Positions 22,562-31,036 are shown, counted from the first letter of the stretch. The stretch: 64,000 nt of DNA from Cohnella terricola (GCF_007786475.1 NZ_VNJJ01000018.1:1-64000); one strand, 5' to 3'. Translations and numbers: made by a program. The notes: a model not told the origin generated them from the letters alone.

Positions 22562-22569
22562 TCATGCAA
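22523..22569 (-). promoter_or_regulatory. uvrA promoter with LexA (SOS) box
   Basis: Minus strand: -35 TTGCAT (22564-22569), 17 bp, -10 TATAAT (22541-22546), then GAACGGGAACACACATTC. GAAC-ACAC-ATTC (22523-22534) differs by one base from the Bacillus LexA core GAAC-N4-GTTC and lies at the start of transcription. Confidence 0.75.
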
Positions 22570-22584
22570 ATGATTTGTAAAAAC

Positions 22585-23568
22585 TTACAGAAGCTCTTTG
22601 CGAAGCTGCTCCGGCGATTTCGGCGAGAGCAAGCCGTAAGGCACATCGAATACCGTTTTCGCGCCAGTTTGTCCGGTTTGAGCCAGACGGTAAGCCGCGC
22701 GAGCGTAAGCGACCAGAACGCTGGCCGTAAATTCCGGATTGCTGTCGAGCTTCAGGCTGAATTCGATCAGCTGCGTGTTCTCTTTGTCCAGCCCCGTTTT
22801 ACCGGTGCGGATAACATTACCTCCGTGAGGCATGCTGGAGTGCTCCGCGCGCAGCGTTTCTTCGCTTACGAAATGAACGATTGTCTCGTAGTCCGCGAAG
22901 TAGTTCGGCATGTTCTTGATTTCGCTGGCCACCGCTTCCGCGTTCGCGCCTTCTTCCAGCACGACGAAGCACTCGCGAAGATGTTTCTCTCGTGTCGTCA
23001 GCTCCGGGTTGCTTCCGCCGCGCACGCGCTCCACCGCTTCTTCGCGGGGAATGGTGTATTGGATTCCGTTCTTGACCCCGCTCACGCGGCGAATCGCGTC
23101 GGAGTGTCCTTGGCTGACGCCTTTGCCCCAGAACGTGTATTCCTTGCCTTCCGGCAGTACCGCTTCCGCGAGCAAACGGTTCAAGGAGAACAAGCCCGGA
23201 TCCCATCCGGTGGAGATGACGCTGACATGACCGCCCGATTGCGCGGCATCGTCTACTTTACCGAAATATTCAGGAATCAAGGCATGGGTATCGAAGCTGT
23301 CCACGGTGTTGAAATGTTTGGACAGTGACGGCCCCTGCTCCGGCAAGTCCTTGGCGGAACCGCCGCACAGGATCATGACGTCGATCTTTCCTTTGTACTG
23401 TTCGATGTTCGCGATGGATACCATCGGGGTGCCGGATGTGATGGAGCCTGGATCGCGGCGGGTGAAAATCGCTTCCAGCTTCATGTCCGGATTTTGGCGA
23501 ATCGCGGCTTCAACGCCGCGTCCCAAGTTGCCGTAACCTACAATGCCAATCGAAATCGTTTTGCTCAC
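22585..23568 (-). CDS. ddh: meso-diaminopimelate dehydrogenase
   Basis: A 327-residue NADP-dependent enzyme that makes meso-2,6-diaminopimelate from tetrahydrodipicolinate in one step, feeding lysine and peptidoglycan synthesis. The N-terminal Rossmann motif is GIVGYGNLGRGVE. The family blocks ILCGGSAKDLP, STGWDPGLFSLNR, FWGKGVSQGHSDAIRR and MPHGGNVIR are all present in order. It starts at GTG with SD GGGAGGAAG. It lies between uvrB and uvrA, breaking up the usual uvrBA operon. Confidence 0.95.
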   Translation of the reverse strand: MSKTISIGIVGYGNLGRGVEAAIRQNPDMKLEAIFTRRDPGSITSGTPMVSIANIEQYKGKIDVMILCGGSAKDLPEQGPSLSKHFNTVDSFDTHALIPEYFGKVDDAAQSGGHVSVISTGWDPGLFSLNRLLAEAVLPEGKEYTFWGKGVSQGHSDAIRRVSGVKNGIQYTIPREEAVERVRGGSNPELTTREKHLRECFVVLEEGANAEAVASEIKNMPNYFADYETIVHFVSEETLRAEHSSMPHGGNVIRTGKTGLDKENTQLIEFSLKLDSNPEFTASVLVAYARAAYRLAQTGQTGAKTVFDVPYGLLSPKSPEQLRKELL

Positions 23569-23745
23569 TTGTAATCTTCCTCCCAGTCATGTGCAGCAGC
23601 TATCGCATTCATCCATGCGACCTATAATTATCGGTAACCCGAGCATTTTTAACACTCAACCATTTTACATCAATAGGCGAAAGGGAAAAAGCGGACTCTG
23701 CGAAATAATGTAAAGATTAGTTGAAATAATATAAATCGACCCGGC

Positions 23746-25746
23746 TCACATGCTCGCTTTCAGCTCAAGCAGAGCGTCCCTCAGCTCGGCGGCGCGCTCG
23801 AATTGCAGGCTCTTCGCCGCTTCCTTCATCTCGAACTCTAAACGTTCGATCACGGAAGCGCGATCCTTCTTCGAGAGCTTGCTCAGATCTTCCGCTCCGG
23901 ACAGGAACGTGCTCTTCGACTCGACCGCTTTCGTCGCTTCAATCAGATCTCTCACCCGCTTAACGATGGTTTGCGGAGTAATGCCGTGCTTCTCGTTGAA
24001 CGCGATCTGGATGGTCCGGCGGCGCTCGGTCTCCCCGATCGCCTTCTCCATCGATTCCGTCATCCGGTCGCCGTACATAATGACACGGCCGCCCGCGTTC
24101 CGGGCCGCCCGGCCGATCGTCTGAATGAGCGAACGCTCGGAACGAAGGAATCCTTCCTTGTCCGCGTCTAGAATCGCCACCAGGCTGACCTCCGGCAGAT
24201 CGAGCCCTTCCCGGAGCAAGTTGATCCCGACGAGGACGTCGAATACGCCTAGCCGCAGATCGCGCAGGATCGCCATCCGCTCCAACGTCTTAATGTCCGA
24301 GTGCAAATAGCGTACTTTAATGCCGACTTCCTTCACATAATCGGTCAAGTCCTCGGACATTTTCTTGGTCAAGGTCGTGACGAGCACCCTTTCGTCTTTG
24401 GCGATGCGATCGCGGATCTCCCCGAGCAGGTCGTCGATCTGGCCTTTCGTCGGGCGAATCTCGATCACGGGATCGAGCAAGCCGGTCGGACGGATGATCT
24501 GTTCGACGACGGTCGGGCAATGCTCGAGCTCGTAAGGACCAGGCGTCGCGGATACGTAGACGAGCTGCTTCGCTTTCCCCTCAAACTCCTCGAATCGCAA
24601 TGGCCGGTTGTCCTTGGCCGATGGCAGCCGGAAACCGTGGTCGACAAGCACCGTCTTGCGCGCTTGGTCACCGTTATACATGGCGCGCAGCTGCGGCAGC
24701 GTTACGTGCGACTCGTCAATGACGACGAGGTAGTCGTCCGGGAAAAAGTCCATTAGCGTGTAAGGGGTCGCTCCGCGTTCCCTGAATGTCATCGGACCCG
24801 AATAGTTCTCGATGCCGGAGCAGAACCCCATCTCCGCCATCATCTCCAGATCGTAGCGGGTACGCTGCTCCAGCCGTTGCGCCTCGAGCAATTTGCCAGC
24901 TTCTCTTAATTCGACCAGCCGTTCCTCTAGCTCGCGCTCGATATTCACCAAGGCCCGCTTCATTTTTTCTTCGCCGGTGACGAAGTGAGATCCCGGGAAT
25001 ATGACGACATGGTCCCGTTCTCCCGTAATCTCGCCCGTCAGCACGTCGATCTCCGTTATCCGCTCGATCTCGTCCCCGAACATCTCAATGCGAATCGCCG
25101 AATCCCCCCGGGACACCGGGAAAATCTCGATGACGTCTCCGCGCACGCGGAACGTGCCCCGCACGAAGTTGAGGTCATTGCGCTCGTATTGAATGTCGAT
25201 CAGCTTGTGTAGAATAGCGTTTCTTGACTTCTCCATGCCTACCCTCAGGCTAAGTCGCAAATCGCGATACTCTTCCGGTGAACCGAGACCGTAGATGCAG
25301 GACACGCTGGCGACGATAATGACGTCTCTTCTCTCGAACAGTGAAGCGGTCGATGAGTGCCGCATTTTATCGATTTCGTCGTTGATGCTCGAATCTTTCT
25401 CGATATAGGTGTCGGTCGAAGGAATATAAGCCTCCGGCTGATAATAATCGTAGTAACTGACGAAGTACTCAACCGAGTTCTCCGGAAAAAATTCCTTGAA
25501 CTCGCTGCAAAGTTGCATCGCCAACGTCTTGTTGTGCGCGATGATCAGCGTCGGCTTGTTCACCTTGGCGATCGTCTGCGCGATCGTGAACGTTTTCCCC
25601 GTGCCTGTCGCCCCGAGCAGCGTCTGATGTCGCTTACCGCCGACAATTCCTTCAGACAGCTGCGTGATCGCGCCCGGTTGGTCGCCCGAAGGCGTATACT
25701 CTGACACGAGCTTAAACGGTTTATTTTCCACGTCCGATACTGCCAA
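23746..25746 (-). CDS. uvrB: UvrABC excision nuclease subunit B
   Basis: A 666-residue helicase-like subunit that verifies damage and recruits UvrC. Present are motif [13 protein letters not shown], the beta-hairpin region [21 protein letters not shown] (abridged family landmark), the DESH box ([11 protein letters not shown]), motifs V/VI ([23 protein letters not shown]) and the C-terminal UVR domain (last ~35 residues). The start is TTG with SD AGGGGAG. Transcription starts from a promoter carrying the same LexA-like box as uvrA. Confidence 0.98.
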   Translation of the reverse strand: MAVSDVENKPFKLVSEYTPSGDQPGAITQLSEGIVGGKRHQTLLGATGTGKTFTIAQTIAKVNKPTLIIAHNKTLAMQLCSEFKEFFPENSVEYFVSYYDYYQPEAYIPSTDTYIEKDSSINDEIDKMRHSSTASLFERRDVIIVASVSCIYGLGSPEEYRDLRLSLRVGMEKSRNAILHKLIDIQYERNDLNFVRGTFRVRGDVIEIFPVSRGDSAIRIEMFGDEIERITEIDVLTGEITGERDHVVIFPGSHFVTGEEKMKRALVNIERELEERLVELREAGKLLEAQRLEQRTRYDLEMMAEMGFCSGIENYSGPMTFRERGATPYTLMDFFPDDYLVVIDESHVTLPQLRAMYNGDQARKTVLVDHGFRLPSAKDNRPLRFEEFEGKAKQLVYVSATPGPYELEHCPTVVEQIIRPTGLLDPVIEIRPTKGQIDDLLGEIRDRIAKDERVLVTTLTKKMSEDLTDYVKEVGIKVRYLHSDIKTLERMAILRDLRLGVFDVLVGINLLREGLDLPEVSLVAILDADKEGFLRSERSLIQTIGRAARNAGGRVIMYGDRMTESMEKAIGETERRRTIQIAFNEKHGITPQTIVKRVRDLIEATKAVESKSTFLSGAEDLSKLSKKDRASVIERLEFEMKEAAKSLQFERAAELRDALLELKASM

Positions 25747-25821
25747 TCGTGATCTCCCCTTTCCTTAATCGCGAACGATCCCGGAACTTGCGGATTCCGT
25801 TCGTTCTTCGTTCCGTCATCA

Positions 25822-25868
25822 GAATGTGTGTTCCCGTTCATTATATCGATTTGAAGGGTCAGCGTCAA
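25822..25868 (-). promoter_or_regulatory. uvrB promoter with LexA (SOS) box
   Basis: Minus strand: -35 TTGACG (25863-25868), 17 bp, -10 TATAAT (25840-25845), then GAACGGGAACACACATTC with GAAC-ACAC-ATTC at 25822-25833. From the -10 to the end of the box, 24 bases are identical to the uvrA promoter. Confidence 0.78.
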
Positions 25869-26020
25869 AAGGGACAGAGGCGGCCGAGGGCGGAAAATAG
25901 GGCGTAATATCGTGCGTCGAAATTTGCGGAATTGCGCTGACGCCGGTCTTTTTCTGATATGATAGAAAAAAAGCTTCTCCGCCCCTGATACGGGGACGGC
26001 GGCAGACTGGAGCGCAGAGT

Positions 26021-27043
26021 ATGGGTTTGTTTGATTTCATTAAAGGACAGTTTATCGAGGTTATCGAATGGATGGACGATACGGGTGCACTCGTCTATCG
26101 TTTTCCCGCATACGATCATGCGATCAAGATGGGCGCCAAGCTTGTCGTCCGCGAGTCGCAAACCGCCATATTCGTAAACGAAGGCCAGATCGCCGACGTA
26201 TTCGGGCCGGGAACGCATACGCTCAGCACGCAGAACCTGCCGGTTCTCACCACATTGAACTCTTGGAAATACGGCTTCAATTCGCCTTTTAAAGCGGATG
26301 TATATTTCCTGAATATGACGAATTTCACCGATCATAAGTGGGGCACGACCAATCCCGTCATCATGCGAGATCCGGAATTCGGCATTATCCGCATGCGCGG
26401 CTTCGGCAATTATTCGTTCCGAATTCACGATCCGGTTGTGTTTCTTAAAGATATTTTCGGCACGAAACAGGTATTTACGACAGATGGCATTTCCGGCTTC
26501 CTGAAGTCCGCCGTAGTCTCGGGCATCAGCGACCTGATCGGCGAAGCGAAAATCCCCGTCGCGGATCTGGCCAGCTCGTACAACGAGCTCAGCCGGCTTG
26601 CCGTCGATAAGTTGCAGGACCGTTTCTCGGCGATCGGCCTGTCGCTGACGAGCTTGACGATCGAGAACATCTCGCTTCCGGCAGAAGTCGAGCAAATGAT
26701 CGACCGCAAATCGTCGATGAACATCGCCGGCAATCTCGACAATTATATGAAGTATCAGACGGCGGAAGCGATTCGCGAAGCGGCGAACAACCCGGACGGC
26801 GGCGCGGCGGGGACGGGAGCCGGACTCGGCGCCGGCATGGCGATGGGTCAGATGATGGGGCAAATGTTCAGCCAAATGAACGGCAAGGGCGCCGAGCCTC
26901 AGCAGAGTGCAGCTCAAGCTTCTGCGCAGGAGGGAGGCTCTACCTCGCAGCCTTCGGGCGGGAGCAAAAAATTCTGCTCCGAGTGCGGCAGCAAGTTGGC
27001 CGAGAACGTCAAATTCTGCTCCGAGTGCGGGAGTAAAATTTAG
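26021..27043 (+). CDS. SPFH-domain protein with C-terminal zinc ribbon (YdjI-like)
   Basis: A 340-residue protein. The N-terminal part (MGLFDFIKGQFIEVIEW...) is the SPFH/virion-core-like domain of B. subtilis YdjI, running to about residue 250. A Gly/Met-rich linker (GAGLGAGMAMGQMMGQMF) follows, and the last ~30 residues hold two CSECGSK half-motifs forming one zinc ribbon. In B. subtilis ydjI belongs with ydjG and the PspA homologue ydjF in an envelope-stress system. Here the ydjG homologue is 12 bp downstream, so the pair is probably cotranscribed. No PspA gene is in the window. Confidence 0.82.
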   Translation: MGLFDFIKGQFIEVIEWMDDTGALVYRFPAYDHAIKMGAKLVVRESQTAIFVNEGQIADVFGPGTHTLSTQNLPVLTTLNSWKYGFNSPFKADVYFLNMTNFTDHKWGTTNPVIMRDPEFGIIRMRGFGNYSFRIHDPVVFLKDIFGTKQVFTTDGISGFLKSAVVSGISDLIGEAKIPVADLASSYNELSRLAVDKLQDRFSAIGLSLTSLTIENISLPAEVEQMIDRKSSMNIAGNLDNYMKYQTAEAIREAANNPDGGAAGTGAGLGAGMAMGQMMGQMFSQMNGKGAEPQQSAAQASAQEGGSTSQPSGGSKKFCSECGSKLAENVKFCSECGSKI

Positions 27044-27055
27044 GCGGAGGCGCAT

Positions 27056-28165
27056 ATGACCAACCCATCTACGGCAATCCGTTTTCCGTGCGCAAGCTGC
27101 GGTGGCCCCATGGTCTTCGATGCGGGAAGCCAACATTTGAAGTGTCAATATTGCGCCTCGGAGCAGCCGATCGACGATGTCATGAACGAACCGGTCGAGC
27201 ATCCCCTCGACGACCGCGACGAAGATTTGGATAGTTTGCGGGACTGGGGGACGGAGCAGCAAGCGATCCACTGCGAAGCTTGCGGCGGGGAAACGCTGAT
27301 CCCGGCGGGCCAGACGACGTCGACCTGCGTGTTCTGCGGCTCGCCGAAGGTGCTGCTTCAAGAGCAATTTCGCAGCATTCGGCCGGAATCGGTGATCCCT
27401 TTTCAGCTGTCCCGAGACGAGGCGCAACGTTCGTTCGCGGCCTGGAAGAAAAAACGGTGGTTCCTGCCGAACGAATTCAAGAAGATGAACGTAAGCTCAC
27501 AGCTTAACGGGATTTATATTCCTTATTGGACTTATGATACCGATACGTATTCCGTATACTCCGCCGAGGTCGGCGTTTACCATTACCGGACCGTTACCCG
27601 CACAAGAGTCGTGAACGGCAAAACGGAAACCTATACGACGACCGAACGATATACCGTCTGGCATTCTACGCGAGGCGATTACGACAGAAGCTTCGATGAT
27701 ATTCTCATCCCCGCTTCCGGGCATTACGACGAGGATTTGCTGGAGAAGCTCGGCGACTTCAGACTTCGCGAGCTCCATGCTTATAAGCCCGAATATTTGA
27801 GCGGCTACATCTCGGAGCTGTATAACGTCACCCGAGACGAAGGCTGGGAACGTGCGAAAAGAGAAGCCGACCACACACTCGATGCCGAGATCAAAAGACG
27901 GATCGGTGGCGACGAGATCCGCAACTTGAGAATCCGAACTTCGTACGATCATGTCACTTACAAGCACTTGCTGCTTCCCGTATGGAACGCCAATTATCAC
28001 TATAAAGCACGAACATTCTATTACATGGTGAACGGCCAGACCGGCACGGTCTCCGGCCATGTGCCCCGCAGCGCCGCCAAGATCACCTTGTTCACGCTTT
28101 TCTGTCTTGGACTGGCCGGTTTGGTGATTTGGTTTTTGATGAGCAATCCGGAATTTTTCTCTTAA
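27056..28165 (+). CDS. zinc-ribbon membrane protein (YdjG-like)
   Basis: A 369-residue protein with two N-terminal zinc ribbons (CASCGGPMVF...CQYC, about 12-35; CEACGGETLI...CVFC, about 75-95). A long beta-rich central domain contains YIPYWTYDTDTYSVYSA and VWNANYHYKARTFYYMVNGQTG. One C-terminal transmembrane helix (about 345-365) ends in a short tail. The layout matches B. subtilis YdjG (TFIIB-type zinc-ribbon protein). With the SPFH partner just upstream it probably sits at the membrane in an envelope-stress complex; this is inferred from the B. subtilis pair. SD GGCGGAGG precedes the ATG. Confidence 0.8.
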   Translation: MTNPSTAIRFPCASCGGPMVFDAGSQHLKCQYCASEQPIDDVMNEPVEHPLDDRDEDLDSLRDWGTEQQAIHCEACGGETLIPAGQTTSTCVFCGSPKVLLQEQFRSIRPESVIPFQLSRDEAQRSFAAWKKKRWFLPNEFKKMNVSSQLNGIYIPYWTYDTDTYSVYSAEVGVYHYRTVTRTRVVNGKTETYTTTERYTVWHSTRGDYDRSFDDILIPASGHYDEDLLEKLGDFRLRELHAYKPEYLSGYISELYNVTRDEGWERAKREADHTLDAEIKRRIGGDEIRNLRIRTSYDHVTYKHLLLPVWNANYHYKARTFYYMVNGQTGTVSGHVPRSAAKITLFTLFCLGLAGLVIWFLMSNPEFFS

Positions 28166-28173
28166 TGCTTCGC

Positions 28174-28216
28174 AGCCGCGCTATTCGGTTATCGCCGAAT
28201 CGGGCGGCTTTTTTTG
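28174..28216 (+). terminator. terminator after the ydjG homologue
   Basis: AGCCG...CGGCT outer stem with ATTCGG/CCGAAT inner stem, followed by a run of eight T. Confidence 0.9.
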
Positions 28217-28260
28217 TTGCTGCCGCCGTCGTGGAGAATTGTCCGATTGTTTGCTCGGGC

Positions 28261-28441
28261 TAACGGACGTAGGCGCTGCTATTTCGTCGAAACCGGGTTT
28301 TCTTCAACCTTACGGACACCAGTGCGCTTATTTGTCTGAAAAAGAGTGAATTCGGCCATTTTTGCGCAATTAGCGACTGTGACGTCCGTTAGATTTTCAA
28401 ACGGCGGATCATGGGACAGTTAGCGGCTGTGAGGTCCGTTA
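28261..28441. repeat. inverted quartet of TAACGGAC elements
   Basis: TAACGGAC (28261) and TTACGGAC (28310) face GTCCGTTA (28384) and GTCCGTTA (28434). The spacing is 49, 74 and 50 bp. The right pair shares the longer block TTAGCG(A/G)CTGTGA(C/G)GTCCGTTAG. It fills most of the spacer between the ydjG and sdpR homologues; no gene is seen in it. Confidence 0.7.
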
Positions 28442-28453
28442 GAGCACGCCTTC

Positions 28454-28512
28454 TTGACGCAGTTTAATATTTAGCTTATTATCTAAATATAAGATTTAGA
28501 CAATTGTCTAAA
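28454..28512 (+). promoter_or_regulatory. sdpR-like promoter with two operators
   Basis: -35 TTGACG (28454-28459), 17 bp, -10 TATTAT (28477-28482). Operator 1, TTTAGCTTATTATCTAAA (28470-28487), covers the -10. Operator 2, TTTAGACAATTGTCTAAA (28495-28512), is a perfect 18-bp palindrome. Their centres are 25 bp apart, which suits two ArsR-type dimers repressing their own gene. Confidence 0.8.
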
Positions 28513-28554
28513 CATCAAAATAAACCCGCTTCATGAAAGGGGGGAACCCGCCCT

Positions 28555-28842
28555 ATGAATGACACGTTCAAAGCACTGTCCGACCCTACCCGCAGAAAAA
28601 TTCTGCAACTTCTGAAGGAAAAGGATCTGTCCGCCGGCGATATCGCCGATCATTTTAACATCTCCAAACCGAGCATCTCCCACCACTTGAACATTCTCAA
28701 GCAAGCCAAACTGGTGCAGGACGAAAGACAAGGACAGAGCATCATTTACTCTATTAACCTTTCGGTGATGCAAGAAGCCATGGGCTGGTTTCTCGGCATG
28801 ATCGGAACTAAAGGAGAGACTTCCCATGACGAACCTCGATGA
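28555..28842 (+). CDS. ArsR-family autorepressor (SdpR-like)
   Basis: A 95-residue winged-helix repressor closely resembling B. subtilis SdpR (FKALSDPTRRKILQLL, GDIADHFNISKPSISHHLNIL). No metal-binding CxC is present, as in SdpR. In B. subtilis, SdpR is titrated to the membrane by toxin-bound SdpI, which relieves repression of sdpRI. The next gene is an SdpI homologue overlapping by 17 nt, and the promoter carries two TTTAG...CTAAA palindromes, so the same autoregulatory loop is likely. SD AAGGGGGG precedes the ATG. Confidence 0.9.
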   Translation: MNDTFKALSDPTRRKILQLLKEKDLSAGDIADHFNISKPSISHHLNILKQAKLVQDERQGQSIIYSINLSVMQEAMGWFLGMIGTKGETSHDEPR

Positions 28843-29515
28843 CAACAATAACAACGCCAAAGTTGGCTGGTCGGGCAAAGACTGGACTCTGCTCGGAGCG
28901 AATGCGCTCTTGTTCATCGTCCTGTTCCTCGTCTTCAACCATCAGCTTCCTGATCAAATGGCTTCCCATTACAATATCAATGGGGAGCAAGACCGCATGA
29001 TGGCCAAATGGAGCTTCTGGCTGCTTTACGCCGCAACCGGCATCGCATTGCCGTCAATCCTGACGGCGACGCGTTTCGTAGATCCGCGCAAGAACAACTA
29101 CTCCCGCTTCGAAGGTTATTTCTACTTAATACGATGGGCGGTCAGCTTGTTTTTGCATGCCGTCATGCTGCTCATTATTCTGGACAATGCCGGCTACAAG
29201 CTGCCGACCATTAATATTGTCGTCGGAGGAATCGGCGTCCTCTGGATGATTCTCGGCAACCGGATGGGGCAAGTCCGGAGCAACTTCTTCATCGGCATCC
29301 GTACGCCGTGGGCGCTAATGGACGAACAAAACTGGCGTCTCACCCACCGCTTGGGAGCGCGCGTATGGTTCGCGGCCGGTTTGATCATGTTCGTAAGCGC
29401 ATGGTTCGTCTCATCCTTCTGGATAGCCGCCGTCATTCTGGTCAGCGCCTTAGGCAGCGCATTGATCCCCGCGGTCTATTCTTACATGTTGTATCGTCGA
29501 GCATCGAACGGCTAA
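28826..29515 (+). CDS. SdpI-family immunity/signal membrane protein
   Basis: A 229-residue polytopic membrane protein with about six hydrophobic segments. It has the DUF1648/SdpI layout: an N-terminal HQLPDQMASHYNINGEQD loop, and near the C-terminus the SdpI motif NFFIGIRTPWALMDEQNW followed by two helices. In B. subtilis, SdpI gives immunity to the SdpC toxin and signals through SdpR. No sdpABC toxin genes are in the window, so it may protect against toxin from other cells or act as an orphan sensor. It has its own SD (AAAGGAGAG). Confidence 0.88.
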   Translation: MTNLDDNNNNAKVGWSGKDWTLLGANALLFIVLFLVFNHQLPDQMASHYNINGEQDRMMAKWSFWLLYAATGIALPSILTATRFVDPRKNNYSRFEGYFYLIRWAVSLFLHAVMLLIILDNAGYKLPTINIVVGGIGVLWMILGNRMGQVRSNFFIGIRTPWALMDEQNWRLTHRLGARVWFAAGLIMFVSAWFVSSFWIAAVILVSALGSALIPAVYSYMLYRRASNG

Positions 29516-29526
29516 CTTAATGGATT

Positions 29527-29557
29527 GAGATAGGCCGGTTTCCGGCTTATCTCTTCT
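29527..29557 (+). terminator. terminator of the sdpRI-like operon
   Basis: GAGATAGGCCGG/CCGGCTTATCTC stem with a 3-nt loop, then TTCT. The T run is short. Confidence 0.65.
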
Positions 29558-29750
29558 ACATCGGACCGCTCCCCCCGGTACAAAAAATGCGGGGTATTCT
29601 GGGCCCTGCAACATTTTCAATCGCGCAGTCGACATTTCCAGCTTCTGCTGGTAGTCCTTGATGATCATCTCTTTCATTCATTCAGAAGGAGGACATTCGA
29701 CAAAATAGGAGAATAGAAAATGACGGAATATAAATAAAGGGGATGGAGAT

Positions 29751-30314
29751 TTGAAGAAGGGTTTAGGTATTATTTTCGTAGTAATGATCATGCTTCTTTC
29801 CGCCTGTTCAAGTAGTGAAGGGTTCAAAAAGGATGCTTTTTCAGAAAAAGACTTATGTATTGTAAAAGTCAACAAACCATCGAAAAAAGTGTGCTATGGA
29901 GACAGTAAAGATTCGATCGAAAAAGTTATAGGTGATGGCGTCAAAAAAGGTTTAGGGATCGTTGAATATGATTTTGGGGTATCTGTTGGATATCGAGACG
30001 AAATCGCAGCTGCGATCTGGTTAAATGAGGAGTCGAAAGGTGTCTTCAAAACAGCTCGCGGTGCCGTGGTCGGCACTACCAAAGAAAAAGTCAAAGAACT
30101 TTACGGAGAAAAATACGGCATCGATAAGGCTACATACTATCTCGATTACTTCTATGACAATACAAAGAAGAAATATCTTGATTCTGTATCTGTGGAAAAC
30201 TTAAAGGTACCCGATGCTAAGGAATCCACTTACATGATATCTTTTGTTTTTAACGATGAGGGAGCAAACAGAATCTTTATTTCGGATCTCAAATGGGCGA
30301 TGATACTGTTATAA
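29751..30314 (+). CDS. AT-rich lipoprotein gene, unknown function
   Basis: A 187-residue lipoprotein starting at TTG with SD AAAGGGG. The signal peptide MKKGLGIIFVVMIML ends in the lipobox LLSAC. The mature part is Lys-rich, about 165 residues, with KVCYGDSKDSIEKVIG (a possible BLIP/SmpA-like fold, judged by eye only). The coding sequence is visibly more AT-rich and uses more A/T-ending codons than its neighbours, so it may be a recent acquisition. A five-codon frame (MTEYK) with its own SD lies just upstream. Function unknown. Confidence 0.75.
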   Translation: MKKGLGIIFVVMIMLLSACSSSEGFKKDAFSEKDLCIVKVNKPSKKVCYGDSKDSIEKVIGDGVKKGLGIVEYDFGVSVGYRDEIAAAIWLNEESKGVFKTARGAVVGTTKEKVKELYGEKYGIDKATYYLDYFYDNTKKKYLDSVSVENLKVPDAKESTYMISFVFNDEGANRIFISDLKWAMILL

Positions 30315-30441
30315 AATCCACTTCGCGTGAGAGTAACCCTGTTCCGGCAAGCCCGATAAAGCCAACCGTTTCTCGACTTGTCTTAATGCCACGTTCTGAA
30401 CGAACTCGCGGTAAAATTGGATATCCGAATCCGTCAAGAAA

Positions 30442-30650
30442 GTGGCTGGCATGCTCCTGTAGCGATGTTTTTCATCGTACTTGCTCCCCACCGGCGCCCC
30501 TCTAGGCGAAAGTATGATGTTTTTCATCGCTAATCACCCAGGAATCGAACAAATAGTGGTTGGCACACTCCTATAGCGATGTTTTTCATCTTACTTGTTC
30601 TCTACGAGCACCCCACAAAGCAGAAGTATGATGTTTTTCATCACTAATCA
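30442..30650. repeat. quartet of GATG-T5-CATC dyads in a 114-bp duplication
   Basis: The 13-mer GATGTTTTTCATC occurs at 30464, 30516, 30578 and 30630, spaced 52, 62 and 52 bp. A ~114-bp unit beginning GTGG(C/T)TGGCA(T/C)(G/A)CTCCT is present twice (30442, 30556). Within a unit the second dyad's flank (AGTAT...GCTA) is the inverse of the first (TAGC...GTAC). It fills the 401-bp spacer between the lipoprotein gene and ykkD; no gene is supported there. Confidence 0.88.
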
Positions 30651-30670
30651 TCCCTTTCTAATAAGTTTTA

Positions 30671-30695
30671 AGATAAACCGTCAGGGGGTTTATGC
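30671..30695. terminator. weak hairpin between convergent genes
   Basis: ATAAACC/GGGTTTAT stem followed by GCTTTCTGATTTGTTTT on the plus strand. It lies between the convergent lipoprotein and ykkCD units; the T tract is imperfect. Confidence 0.4.
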
Positions 30696-30715
30696 TTTCT
30701 GATTTGTTTTAAAAA

Positions 30716-31036
30716 TTAGTTCCCGATTACTTTAAGGCCGATCACCGCGCCGACGACCAAAGCCAGGAAAAAGATCCGGCGGACTTGGCGGGACTCTCCG
30801 TAAAACAGCATGCCAACGAGAGTTCCGCCGACCGTTCCGATTGCGGTCCAAATCGCATAGGCCGTCCCCATGGAGATGGATTTCATGGCGAACGACAGCA
30901 GAGAGAAACTGGCGATAAAGCCGAGAACGAGCAGCAGCACACTCGTGACGTCTTTTTTCTCTTTTAAACGATTCATTCCCAGTACTCCGACAACCTCGAA
31001 CGATCCCGCCAATAGAAGCGCAATCCATGCCATCAT
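30716..31036 (-). CDS. ykkD: guanidinium exporter subunit YkkD (SMR family)
   Basis: A 106-residue, four-helix small multidrug resistance protein closely resembling B. subtilis YkkD (GVLGMNRLKEKKDV, GFIASFSLLSFAMKSISMGTAYAIWTAIGTVGG). It pairs with YkkC to export guanidinium, the ligand of the upstream riboswitch. The ATG overlaps the ykkC stop (ATGA), with SD GGAGG 7 nt upstream, so the subunits are translated together. The longer frame upstream in the same phase is not coding. Confidence 0.92.
   Translation of the reverse strand: MMAWIALLLAGSFEVVGVLGMNRLKEKKDVTSVLLLVLGFIASFSLLSFAMKSISMGTAYAIWTAIGTVGGTLVGMLFYGESRQVRRIFFLALVVGAVIGLKVIGN

Noticed and set aside
25992..26016. CCGCCCC/GGGGACGGCGG hairpin before the SPFH gene
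   Set aside because: No T run and it sits between a putative promoter and the SD; it could be a leader structure but nothing supports a specific role.
25865..27427. 520-codon minus-strand frame opposite the SPFH and YdjG genes
   Set aside because: Arg/His-rich shadow typical of high-GC coding sequence read on the wrong strand; the plus-strand genes have domains and SDs.
29450..29677. minus-strand frame beginning MKEMIIKDYQQKLEM
   Set aside because: The first ~24 residues look protein-like, but there is no SD and the rest crosses the sdpI terminator. It is at most a remnant.
30309..30527. minus-strand frame ending in GYSHAKWIL
   Set aside because: It starts inside the GATG..CATC repeat and has no SD; it could be the 3' remnant of a lost gene but is not a supported CDS.
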